Source of the DNA: Pseudoruminococcus_B sp937901805 | GTDB lineage: Bacteria > Bacillota > Clostridia > Oscillospirales > Ruminococcaceae | Assembly: GCA_963560245.1 (NCBI GenBank) | Contig: CAUWNS010000010.1 | Location: forward strand, 1 to 60,773 | Direction of reading: 5' to 3' | Length of the DNA stretch: 60,773 nucleotides | Shown: one piece after another, positions 8,443-16,518 of the stretch | Layout: every line of letters starts with the position of its first letter | How positions within the stretch are numbered: the first letter of the stretch is position 1 | Notes under the pieces: generated by a model | The model's database searches: none | The model's input: only the letters and a program-made list of their open reading frames with translations | Told to the model about the DNA's origin: nothing | Program-made: the position numbers and the translations under genes

Positions 8443-9717
8443 TCAGGAGAGGGAGAGCATCCCCTCATCCAGCATAGACTGTGCAGCCAAAAGTACTCCG
8501 ATTTTTGCTGTAGAATAGGTAAGGCCGCCCTGCATCCAGACCGCATAGGGCTCCCTGAGCGGTGCGTCTGCGGAGAGTTCGATGGATGCGCCTCCAGTAA
8601 ATGCACCGGCCGCCATAATCACCTGGCTGTCATAGCCCGGCATATCCCAGGGTTCCGGCGCAACAAAGGAATCCACTGGGGAACCCTTCTGAATCCCCTG
8701 GCAGAAGGCGACAAGCCTCTGCGGGGTTTGAAGGCAGAGGGACTGGATGATATCCGTGCGGTAATCACAGTACCTGGGCGCGACGGAAAAGCCCGCCAGT
8801 TCATAAAAAGCGGCCGCAAAGACGGCGGTTTTGAGCGCCTGCGCGGTGACATGCGGGGAAAAGAACAGCCCCAGAAACATCTCGCGCATTTCGCCAAGCG
8901 TACAGCCGACTTCTTTGCCCACGCCGGGCGCGGTAAGGCGATTGGCACACAGTTCCACCAGATCCCTGCGCCCTGCAATATATCCGCCGGTACGGGCAAT
9001 CCCGCCGCCCGGGTTTTTAATCAGGGAACCGATCATGAGATCCGCGCCCACCTGGGTCGGTTCACACTTCTCGACAAATTCCCCATAGCAGTTATCCACC
9101 ATAATAATGGCATCCGGGTTTTTCTCCCGGACAAAGCGAATGGCCTGTTCCAAATCAGAGAGGTAGAGGGATTTGCGCAGGCTGTAGCCGCGTGAGCGCT
9201 GAAGATAAACCACCTTGGCGCCGGCGGCCTTTTCCCCGATTTTCTCAAAGTCAAAAGACGCGTCCTCTTTCAAATCCACCTGATCATAGTGCACGCCGAA
9301 GTCCATAAGAGAACCGGTTCCCCTGGCTCCGGAAAGCCCGATCACCTCTTCCAGCGTATCATAGGGTCTGCCTGCAATGGCAAGCAGAGTATCCCCCGGG
9401 CGCAGTACCCCAAACAGGGCCGTTGCCAGCGCATGGGTGCCGGATACAAAATTGTGGCGCACCAGCGCGTCTTCTGCACCGACGGCGTCTGCAAAGACTG
9501 CGTCCAGCGTCTCCCTTCCGCGATCCCCATACCCGTATCCGGTGGAGCCGACAAAATGGGATTCGCTCACCCCGTTTTTGATAAAGGCGGCGAGCACTTT
9601 TTGGCTGTTGTACTCCTCATTCTCATCAATTCTGGCAAACGGCTCCCGGCAGAGTTCTTCTGCCTTGCGGGCAAGCTCCCAAACCGGTTCGCTGATGCCT
9701 TCAAATCCTATCTGCAT
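8443..9717 (-). CDS. PLP-dependent protein of the methionine gamma-lyase-like / aluminium resistance family
   Basis: A 424-aa fold-type I pyridoxal phosphate enzyme related to cystathionine and methionine lyases. Asp208 in MVDNCYGEF should hold the pyridine nitrogen and Lys234 in GSLIKNPGGG is the probable Schiff-base lysine. The substrate of this family is not established, and the name aluminium resistance protein is historical. AAGGAGAAAG precedes the ATG at 9717. The first 10 bases overlap the end of the GNAT gene, so the two are likely cotranscribed and coupled. Confidence 0.88.
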   Translation of the reverse strand: MQIGFEGISEPVWELARKAEELCREPFARIDENEEYNSQKVLAAFIKNGVSESHFVGSTGYGYGDRGRETLDAVFADAVGAEDALVRHNFVSGTHALATALFGVLRPGDTLLAIAGRPYDTLEEVIGLSGARGTGSLMDFGVHYDQVDLKEDASFDFEKIGEKAAGAKVVYLQRSRGYSLRKSLYLSDLEQAIRFVREKNPDAIIMVDNCYGEFVEKCEPTQVGADLMIGSLIKNPGGGIARTGGYIAGRRDLVELCANRLTAPGVGKEVGCTLGEMREMFLGLFFSPHVTAQALKTAVFAAAFYELAGFSVAPRYCDYRTDIIQSLCLQTPQRLVAFCQGIQKGSPVDSFVAPEPWDMPGYDSQVIMAAGAFTGGASIELSADAPLREPYAVWMQGGLTYSTAKIGVLLAAQSMLDEGMLSLS

Positions 9718-10511
9718 GATCTCTCTTTCTCCTTAAGCACGGCCCACCGGCCGTCTGAAATAAACCCGATATCCTCATAAAAGCGGGACAGAGACGGGGT
9801 CTGTGTCATGACCAAAACCTGCCTTCCCCAGTGCTGCTGTTGCATACACAGGCTCGAAACCAGAAACCGGGCAAGCCCTTTCCCCCGGTGTCCCGGCAAA
9901 GCCGCCACCGCAGAGAGCAGGGCGGTATTTGCCCCCAGCGCATAAATCCCCGCGCAGGCGCACAAGGTATCCCCCTGCGCAAGCCCCAGTACCTGCGCTC
10001 CTGCTTTCCGTTTGAGGAACAAATCCTCGGCAAACGCTTCCCACGGATGGTTTTCCCCAAACCCTTCAAAGCAGGTACAGAGCAGCGCATACAGCTTGTC
10101 CGAGCGAATTTCCTGCGGGAAATGGTATCCTGCGGGCATGGGGATCCGTTGGGGTTGTCCGTGAAACCGGAGCACATCCCCGCTTTGCAAAGTTCCAAAC
10201 CCGCAGGGGGTTAGAAATTCCTCCGTCTTGCCATCGCAGGAAAAAGGGTGCCCGGGAAACAGAAAGTGTAAAAAGTCTGCACATTCCTTCGCCCCCTCCT
10301 GTCTGCACAAGCATACAAAAAGGCTGCCTGCGGAGGATACGATCCCACCGCAAGCGGTTCCTTCCGTGGAATAGACAGTCCACGCAGCTGTCTGCGGATC
10401 CCTCTGTCCATAGGCGCAAAGCGCCATCTCCATCTGGCATCCCACCGCCGTACTGCGGACACAGGCAAAAAAATCCCGGAGCACGGCATCCCTTTCGCAG
10501 AGCGTTACCAC
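9708..10511 (-). CDS. GNAT-family N-acetyltransferase
   Basis: A 267-aa protein with a C-terminal GNAT domain: ALPGHRGKGLARFLVSSLC is the acetyl-CoA binding motif A (RxxGxG) and SLSRFYEDIGF is motif B. The N-terminal half is rich in Cys and matches no domain I recognise; it may be a degenerate second GNAT half. The substrate is unknown. I chose the GTG at 10511, which overlaps the stop of the preceding M42 gene by 7 bases; the frame continues upstream inside that gene, but that part looks out-of-frame. The start is the uncertain point. Confidence 0.78.
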   Translation of the reverse strand: MVTLCERDAVLRDFFACVRSTAVGCQMEMALCAYGQRDPQTAAWTVYSTEGTACGGIVSSAGSLFVCLCRQEGAKECADFLHFLFPGHPFSCDGKTEEFLTPCGFGTLQSGDVLRFHGQPQRIPMPAGYHFPQEIRSDKLYALLCTCFEGFGENHPWEAFAEDLFLKRKAGAQVLGLAQGDTLCACAGIYALGANTALLSAVAALPGHRGKGLARFLVSSLCMQQQHWGRQVLVMTQTPSLSRFYEDIGFISDGRWAVLKEKERSCR

Positions 10512-11548
10512 TCTTGATCCTGAAGCTCTTCGGTCAGGGCTTTGAGCAGGCGGTAAGTCTCCTCCATATCCTCCGTACAGAGCATACAGCTTCCGGAGTG
10601 GATATACCGGCAAGGCATAGACACGCCGATGGCCTTTGCCCCGCAGCCGTTGACGCGGATAATCCCCGCATTGGTCGAACCGGCGACCGAAGTCTTGGGC
10701 TGTACTTTGATCTTCTGCTCCTTTGCGAGGGCAAAGACATGTTTGAACAGATCGCGCGGATAAATGGTCTTTTTATCCGCGTATACGATGGACGGGCCCT
10801 GCTTTTGGATACAGGTCCGCCTGGTTCCCTCGATAAAGGGGACGTCTGCGGCGGAAGTCGTCTCCACCACAATCGTCAAATCTGGATTGACGCGGGCGGC
10901 CGCTGTCTTCGCGCCGTATCCGCCGATTTCCTCCTGCGTAGAAAAGGAAAACCATGTGTCATATTTGAGATCCGACTGGGCGAGTTCCATGAGCAAGGCA
11001 ACGGCGGCGCGGTCGTCAAACGCCTTCCCCTTGATCCGATGATCGCCGAATTCCACAAACTCCGAATCAAACATCACGCGGTCGCCGAGCATCACATACT
11101 GCTCCGCCTGCGCCTGGTCATTTGCACCGATATCAATATACATGTCCTCCACCGGGACGGGGGTTTTCTTTTCCTCTGCGCTTTGCAGGTGGATGGGTTT
11201 TGTCCCGATGACACCGGGCAGCTGCTGTTCCCCGACGTAGACGCGCCGTCCCAGGATTACCTTGTCGTTGATACTGCCGACCACCTGGAATTTCAGATAG
11301 CCGTCCTCCGTGATCTCACTGACCATAAAGCCGACTTCGTCGATATGTGCGTCAATCATCAGGCGCTGTTTTGGAGCAGATTTCCCTTTTTTGAGCACAA
11401 CCAGGCTTCCGAGTGCGTCTTCAAACATCTCGTCGACCTTGCCTTTCAGCTGCTCTTTAATATATTCCCGAACGGGGGCTTCGTCCCCGGACACGCCGAA
11501 AAGCGGGCTCATGTCTTTGAGATAGGTTAAAAATTTCTGTTCACTCAT
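10505..11548 (-). CDS. M42-family metallo-aminopeptidase (first of a tandem pair)
   Basis: A 347-aa cytoplasmic peptidase of the M42 (glutamyl aminopeptidase/TET) family, which usually forms large tetrahedral dodecamers that trim peptides. Expected metal ligands and catalytic residues are visible: His68 and Asp70 (DAHIDEVGF), Asp179 (FDDRAAV), Glu206-Glu207 (STQEEIGG) and His317 (RYIHSG). Glu229 stands where many members have Asp as a metal ligand, a variation that may affect metal choice. The ATG at 11548 has GAGGG upstream. It lies 10 bases after the second M42 gene. Confidence 0.9.
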   Translation of the reverse strand: MSEQKFLTYLKDMSPLFGVSGDEAPVREYIKEQLKGKVDEMFEDALGSLVVLKKGKSAPKQRLMIDAHIDEVGFMVSEITEDGYLKFQVVGSINDKVILGRRVYVGEQQLPGVIGTKPIHLQSAEEKKTPVPVEDMYIDIGANDQAQAEQYVMLGDRVMFDSEFVEFGDHRIKGKAFDDRAAVALLMELAQSDLKYDTWFSFSTQEEIGGYGAKTAAARVNPDLTIVVETTSAADVPFIEGTRRTCIQKQGPSIVYADKKTIYPRDLFKHVFALAKEQKIKVQPKTSVAGSTNAGIIRVNGCGAKAIGVSMPCRYIHSGSCMLCTEDMEETYRLLKALTEELQDQEW

Positions 11549-11558
11549 GGCGTTTCCC

Positions 11559-12584
11559 TCACTTTCCAAGCTTTCTGATATAGGCGGCCAGCAGTTTTGC
11601 CGTGCATTCGATATCATGCGGATCAATGACCTCCACCGGAGTGTGCATATAGCGCAGTGGAATCCCCAGCACGCCGGTGAGCACGCCGGTCTTTACATCA
11701 AAAATACTGTTGGCGTTGGTTCCTGTTTCCGCCCCGGTCACTTCCACCATATAGGGGATATTTTCCTCTTCTGCGGCGGCTTTCAAATCCACAAACACCT
11801 GCCTGGACATCGCCGGGCTCGCCGTGATCAGGGTTCCGCAGCCAAGAGGGAAGGTTTTGTTTTTGGGGGTATCCGGCGTTCTGGCAAAGCTGACGTCCAC
11901 CGCAACAGCATGAGTAGGTTCCACTCCAAACGTGGCAACCTGTGCGCCATAGCCGCCGATTTCCTCCTGCGTGGAAAAGACCATTGTTACCCCGCAGGAG
12001 AGTTCCTCACCCTGCAAAAGCTGCGCCGCTTCCAACAGGGAGACAATCCCCGCCCGGTCGTCCATTGCCTTGGACGCCGCCCGGTTGTTGAGCAGGCGGG
12101 TGAATTTTCCGTTGACCGTAATTTTATCCCCGAGCGTGACATACTGTTCGACTTCGCTCTTATCCATACCGAGATCGATGGTGATTTTATCAAATTCCGG
12201 GACTGCTTTTTTATCCTCCTCGGTCATCAGATGGGGCGCCAGGGACACAACGATCCCATACAGCGGCTTTGTCCCGTGGACAGTGACCTCCTGCGCCAAA
12301 AGCAAGCGTTTATCCACGCCGCCGTTTGGGATGACATGGACAAATCCCTTCTCGTCGATTTCACTGACCGCCATACCAATTTCATCCAGATGGGCGTCGA
12401 GCAGGATGTGGGGCTGCCCCTCCTTCGGTTCACGCACGGTTACAATCACATTCCCAAGCGCGTCCCTGCGCACAGTTCCATAGGGCTGTGCCAGTTTTGC
12501 GGCGACCTCCCATGCGCTCCCCTCGTCCGCGACCACACCGGTCGCCCGGGTAAGCTGTTCGAGTAAATCCAAGGTATTCAACAT
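11559..12584 (-). CDS. M42-family metallo-aminopeptidase (second of a tandem pair)
   Basis: A 341-aa M42 peptidase, clearly homologous to its neighbour but distant from it. Metal and catalytic residues are His65 and Asp67 (DAHLDEIGM), Asp176 (MDDRAGI), Glu207-Glu208 (STQEEIGG), Asp230 (AVDVSF) and His314 (RYMHTP). Unlike the neighbour it keeps Asp at the fourth ligand. The pair may form mixed particles with different specificities, as described for TET peptidases; this is inference. AAGAGGTG precedes the ATG. It starts 23 bases after murD. Confidence 0.9.
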   Translation of the reverse strand: MLNTLDLLEQLTRATGVVADEGSAWEVAAKLAQPYGTVRRDALGNVIVTVREPKEGQPHILLDAHLDEIGMAVSEIDEKGFVHVIPNGGVDKRLLLAQEVTVHGTKPLYGIVVSLAPHLMTEEDKKAVPEFDKITIDLGMDKSEVEQYVTLGDKITVNGKFTRLLNNRAASKAMDDRAGIVSLLEAAQLLQGEELSCGVTMVFSTQEEIGGYGAQVATFGVEPTHAVAVDVSFARTPDTPKNKTFPLGCGTLITASPAMSRQVFVDLKAAAEEENIPYMVEVTGAETGTNANSIFDVKTGVLTGVLGIPLRYMHTPVEVIDPHDIECTAKLLAAYIRKLGK

Positions 12585-12607
12585 TGCAAAGCACCTCTTT
12601 CATTCCA

Positions 12608-14005
12608 TTATTTTTCTGGAAGTTCACGGACAAGCTGCTTAAAATGCTGCCCGCGCACCTCAAAATTCGGGTACAGATCAAAACTTGCGCTCGCCGGGGA
12701 AAGCGTAACGATATCTCCCTCCCCGGAGAGATCGTAGGCGATCCTCACCGCCTCTTTCATGGAAGAGGCATGGCGGATCTCCAGATTTCCCTGCACAAAA
12801 CCGGGATCGGCTTTGACTGCCTGTTCAATCTTCGGCCCGGTTTTTCCCATCAAAATCAGGGTGCGGACATGTCGGTTGACATAGGGGGCCAACGGTTCAT
12901 AGGGAATCTTTTTATCATAGCCGCCGGCGATTAAAATCACTTTCTGAGAAAAGGATTTTAACCCGGCAATCGTCCTGGTCGGGCTGGAGGCGATAGAATC
13001 GTTATACTATTTTGCCCCCCCGATTTCGCGCACAAATTCAATGCGGTGTTCCACGCCTCCGAATTGCCGCGCTACATCCGCCATTGTCTGCGGGGAGACA
13101 AGCCCCCAGGCCGCAGCAATCGCGGTTAGATAATTTTCCACATTGTGCTCGCCCGGAATACGAATTTCCGATTTATGGAAGACCCTGGACACCTCGCCGT
13201 GATGCGCCATGCAGAGATATCCCTCCCCGTCGAGGAAGCTCCCCTCCTCTATCGGATGGCGGTAGGAAAACCAAACCGCCTGGCCGCGGACATCCTGCGC
13301 AAAGGAGCGGGTGATCTCATTATCCGCGTTGAGCACGGTCTTGGAAAAGGCATTCTGGTGCAGCAGGATATTGCGCTTTGCGTCAATATACTCCTGCATA
13401 TCCTTGTGCATATCCAGATGATTGGGCGCCACGTTAGTGACTACTGCAATATCCGGGCTTTGGCGCATGGAGATAAGCTGGAAAGAGGAGAGTTCCACCA
13501 CGGCAAAATCCTGCGGGTTCATGGATTCAATTTCCGGCAGCAAAGCTTTGCCGATATTGCCGCCCAAATGGACGGTATTGCCTTCCGCCTTCAAAAATTC
13601 GGAGAGGATGGTCGTAGTCGTGGTCTTGCCATCGCTTCCAGTCACAGCAATTTTTCGGCAGGGGCACAGCTCAAAAAAGAGTTCCATCTCGCTGGTGACA
13701 GCAATCCCCTGTCTGCGGTATTCTTCCAGTTCCGGGAGGAAAAACTTCATGCCCGGGGTGCGGAAAATCATATCCGCCTCAATCCCTTTGAGGTAATCCG
13801 GCCCCAGTTTCAGGGATACTCCCAGGGAAGCGAGTTTCTCCGCGGTTTCTCCAAGCTGTTCCCGGGTGCGTTTATCGCAGGCGGTCACCTGCGCACCCTT
13901 TTGGGCAAACAGTTTGATAATCCCGGTATTGGTCACGCCAATGCCCAAAAAAGCGACTCGCTTTCCCGGCAAAGACTGAAAAAAAGCTTTCACTCGGCTG
14001 TCCAT
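12608..14005 (-). pseudogene. murD: UDP-N-acetylmuramoylalanine-D-glutamate ligase, interrupted by an in-frame TAG
   Basis: MurD adds D-Glu to UDP-MurNAc-L-Ala in peptidoglycan synthesis. The N-terminal part has the Rossmann start (GKRVAFLGIGVTNTG), the ATP loop TGSDGKTTTTT, VVELSSFQL and NVAPNHLDMH. After 332 codons a TAG (13009-13007) follows GGAK. The same frame then continues YNDSIASSPTRT for 132 codons through GGYDKKIPYEPL to the natural end. Joined, the product is 465 aa, the normal MurD length, with TAG at the first Tyr of the conserved YYNDS motif. This is one nonsense change, not a frameshift. No ribosome site precedes the C-terminal piece. Possibilities: sequencing error, a lost paralogue, or readthrough. 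The start at 14005 has GGAGGAG upstream; ATG 14038 also has a good site. Confidence 0.85.
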
Positions 14006-14179
14006 CAATCCAAACTCCTCCTGTCTGGGTATTTTCATTTCTGCAACCTCCATTATACGGTTTTCCTCTGCAAATAGCAAGGCAAAGGCGGTCTTTCCAA
14101 AGAGTCTGGCTCCTGTTCCATACAGATATTCCCAAACCGCAGGAAATCCCCTTTTACAGGAGACGCCTTGCTTCCTGTG

Positions 14180-14208
14180 AAAAAACAGGGGCCTATCAAG
14201 ACCCCTGT
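14180..14208 (-). terminator. Intrinsic terminator of the MATE gene
   Basis: On the minus strand ACAGGGG, 10 bases, CCCCTGT, then six T. It begins 6 bases after the MATE stop codon. The stretch from 14039 to 14179 between this and murD holds no gene. Confidence 0.85.
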
Positions 14209-14213
14209 AGTGT

Positions 14214-15608
14214 TTATTCTGATGCAGGAGAAGTTTGCTGCATCTTCTTAACAATACTCTTGTTTTTCCAGCGCCCGGTTGCATAGTAAATACCGGAAAT
14301 CAAAATCCCGACTACCCAGCCGATCGCATAGGAATAATAGATACTCTCGCCCCCGAAGAAATGCGCAAGCAGATAAGCGGACGGCACACGCACCAGCCAC
14401 AGAGAAAACAGCGAAGAAATCATAGGGACAATCATTTCGCCTGCGCCGCGCATAACACTATTAAAGCAGAAACTGACGGCAAGCAGCGCATAAAACGGCA
14501 TTAACTCATGCAAATAGGCGACGCCGGCGTCAATGACCTCTTGGTTTTGGCTGAACATCCGCATCATAAAATCGCTGAGCGGATAGACCAGAAAACACAT
14601 CAGGATACTGGTGCCCGCGGAAAGCGCCATCCCTGCGCGCAGTCCCATGCGTACCCGCTCGTGGTTGCCTGCTCCAATATTCTGCCCGGTGTAGGTGGTT
14701 ACCGCATTGGTAAAGCTCTGAATCGGCATAAAGGCAAAGGTATCAATTTTATTCGCGCCGTTAAAGCCCGCCATAAACGCCGATCCATAGCTGTTAACCA
14801 AGCTCTGCATAACCAGAGTGCCAACAGAAAACAGCGCCTGTTGAATCCCAGAAGGAATCCCCAGCTTCATTGCCTGTTTAAAAAGAGACTTATCAAAATG
14901 GAATCCTAACAGCCGGATATGGATCTGACTGTATCTGCGGTTGATAAACCAGATTCCAAACAACCAGGAAAAAACCTGTGCAATAATGGTTGCCAGCGCA
15001 ACGCCCATCACACCCCAGTGGAACACAATGACAAACACCAGATCCAGCACCGTGTTGATAATGGCTGCAATCAACAGGAAAATTAGGGAGGTTCGGCTGT
15101 CCCCAAGCCCTTGCAAAATACCGGAATTAATATTGAACCCCAGATTTCCGATAATCCCGATAAAGATGACAATCATATAGATTTTTGCCATTTCCAGCGT
15201 CCCGTCATCCGGAACCTGGATCAAACGCAGCAACGGTTCACTGAGGAAAATCCCCAGCAGGGACAACGGGATTACGCCAATAATCATCGCGGTATAGATT
15301 GTATTGACCGTATCGTTCACCCGTTTGAAATCTTTTGCCCCGTAAAACTGAGAAACCATAACGGTAGCCCCGGTGCCAATGCCCATAAACAGGGAACTCA
15401 TCAAAAAGATAATCGGGAATCCGGTTCCCACCGCAGCAAGCGCTTTTTCGCCGACAAAGTTTCCGACGACAATACTGTCAACCATGTTATAGAGCTGTTG
15501 GAAAATATTTCCTACAAGCAATGGAAGTGAAAACAATAAAATCAGTTTATACGGATTTCCATAGGTCATATCCGTCATACTGATAACTTCCTTTTGTTTT
15601 GTGGACAT
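14214..15608 (-). CDS. MATE-family multidrug/cation efflux transporter
   Basis: A 464-aa polytopic membrane protein with about twelve hydrophobic segments. The N-terminal pattern PLLVGNIFQQLYNMVDSIVV and the repeat in the second half (GIPSGIQQALFSVGTLVMQ) are typical of the DinF/NorM-like MATE exporters, which use Na+ or H+ gradients to expel drugs. Substrates cannot be predicted. GGAAAGGAG precedes the ATG at 15608. It stands as a single-gene unit between its own promoter and terminator. Confidence 0.92.
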   Translation of the reverse strand: MSTKQKEVISMTDMTYGNPYKLILLFSLPLLVGNIFQQLYNMVDSIVVGNFVGEKALAAVGTGFPIIFLMSSLFMGIGTGATVMVSQFYGAKDFKRVNDTVNTIYTAMIIGVIPLSLLGIFLSEPLLRLIQVPDDGTLEMAKIYMIVIFIGIIGNLGFNINSGILQGLGDSRTSLIFLLIAAIINTVLDLVFVIVFHWGVMGVALATIIAQVFSWLFGIWFINRRYSQIHIRLLGFHFDKSLFKQAMKLGIPSGIQQALFSVGTLVMQSLVNSYGSAFMAGFNGANKIDTFAFMPIQSFTNAVTTYTGQNIGAGNHERVRMGLRAGMALSAGTSILMCFLVYPLSDFMMRMFSQNQEVIDAGVAYLHELMPFYALLAVSFCFNSVMRGAGEMIVPMISSLFSLWLVRVPSAYLLAHFFGGESIYYSYAIGWVVGILISGIYYATGRWKNKSIVKKMQQTSPASE

Positions 15609-15918
15609 AAATCGTGCTCCTTTCCTCTTTTCTCACCTTGCTTTATTGTATCACCCTGTCCAGCGCAGCTGCAAGGAAACTCTCCTATTTGCCTTAACAA
15701 AATTTTAATGTCTTTTTTGCACGTTTTCACAAGAAGATTTCTGGAGCCCAGTCAACATCGTTGTGTTCCGGCCCAAATCCGCTTCGACAAAATATACAAA
15801 TAGTATTTATTTTTGAACAATATACAATTTTATTCTTCAGTGTCTGCTTTTATCCGATTCCTTTTTTCCAGTGGGAATTGGATATTCCAGCTATCTTCCC
15901 TCTTGGGAAGGATATTCC
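15609..15918. other. Intergenic region between nrdG and the MATE gene
   Basis: About 300 bases with no credible ORF. On the minus strand a possible MATE promoter is present: TTGCAG (15674-15669), 18 bases, TACAAT (15650-15645). Nothing else structured was seen apart from the nrdG terminator that follows. Confidence 0.45.
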
Positions 15919-15966
15919 TGTCAAAAACCCCCGTTCTCCGGACATGGAGAACGGGGGTTTTTGACA
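15919..15966 (-). terminator. Intrinsic terminator after nrdDG, bidirectional in form
   Basis: Perfect 21-base arms (from TGTCAAAAACCCCCG) around a 6-base loop, with A and T runs at both ends. It is 33 bases past the nrdG stop. Confidence 0.9.
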
Positions 15967-15998
15967 ATTTCCGATACAAAATGTATTATTCTGCACAA

Positions 15999-16517
15999 TC
16001 AGTACGAATAGTTTTCATCTTTCCATAAAACGACAGAGCCGGAACTGCGGGTTTTTTCCATATCAATCAGGCGTTGGTTCGTGCTTCCCCGGTATTGCAG
16101 GCGCAAATCCTTTTTCTTCTGCTCAAATCGACCATCAATCAACAAATCCGTTAGGGAGAGCAGGCGATTGGTAACCTCATCTTCCCGCGCAAGCAATTCC
16201 TCATAGGTATACCCAGTAAACACAGTGATATGATATCCATACCCCTTTAGGGCCTGTGCCAGTGCGGCAAAACCGGCACACTGACAAAAGGGTTCTCCTC
16301 CTGAAAAGGTAACTCCCCTTACAAGGGGGTTTTTCCGGATCTGTTCCACAAGTGCGGAAACCGGAGTCATAGTCCCGCCCTCAAACGGATGGGTAGCAGG
16401 ATTGTGGCAGCCCACGCAGTGATGAGGGCAGCCCTGGCAGAAAACCACGAACCGAATCCCCGGCCCGTCTACAATGGATTCGCGGATAATCCCCGCGACA
16501 CGGATTTCCTGCTCCAT
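15999..16517 (-). CDS. nrdG: Anaerobic ribonucleotide reductase activating protein
   Basis: A 172-aa radical-SAM enzyme that makes the glycyl radical on NrdD. The CX3CX2C cluster motif is Cys30, Cys34 and Cys37 (CPHHCVGC), with an additional Cys27. The SAM-binding GG motif is FSGGEPFCQ. The ATG at 16517 lies one base after the nrdD stop codon, so translation is probably coupled; a longer frame reading into nrdD is not credible. The pair forms a two-gene operon ending in a strong terminator. Confidence 0.94.
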   Translation of the reverse strand: MEQEIRVAGIIRESIVDGPGIRFVVFCQGCPHHCVGCHNPATHPFEGGTMTPVSALVEQIRKNPLVRGVTFSGGEPFCQCAGFAALAQALKGYGYHITVFTGYTYEELLAREDEVTNRLLSLTDLLIDGRFEQKKKDLRLQYRGSTNQRLIDMEKTRSSGSVVLWKDENYSY

Positions 16518-16518
16518 A

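Noticed and set aside
12941..13025. Frameshift in murD at the run of seven G/C
   Set aside because: Both MurD parts are in the same frame, so an in-frame stop codon explains the break without any indel.
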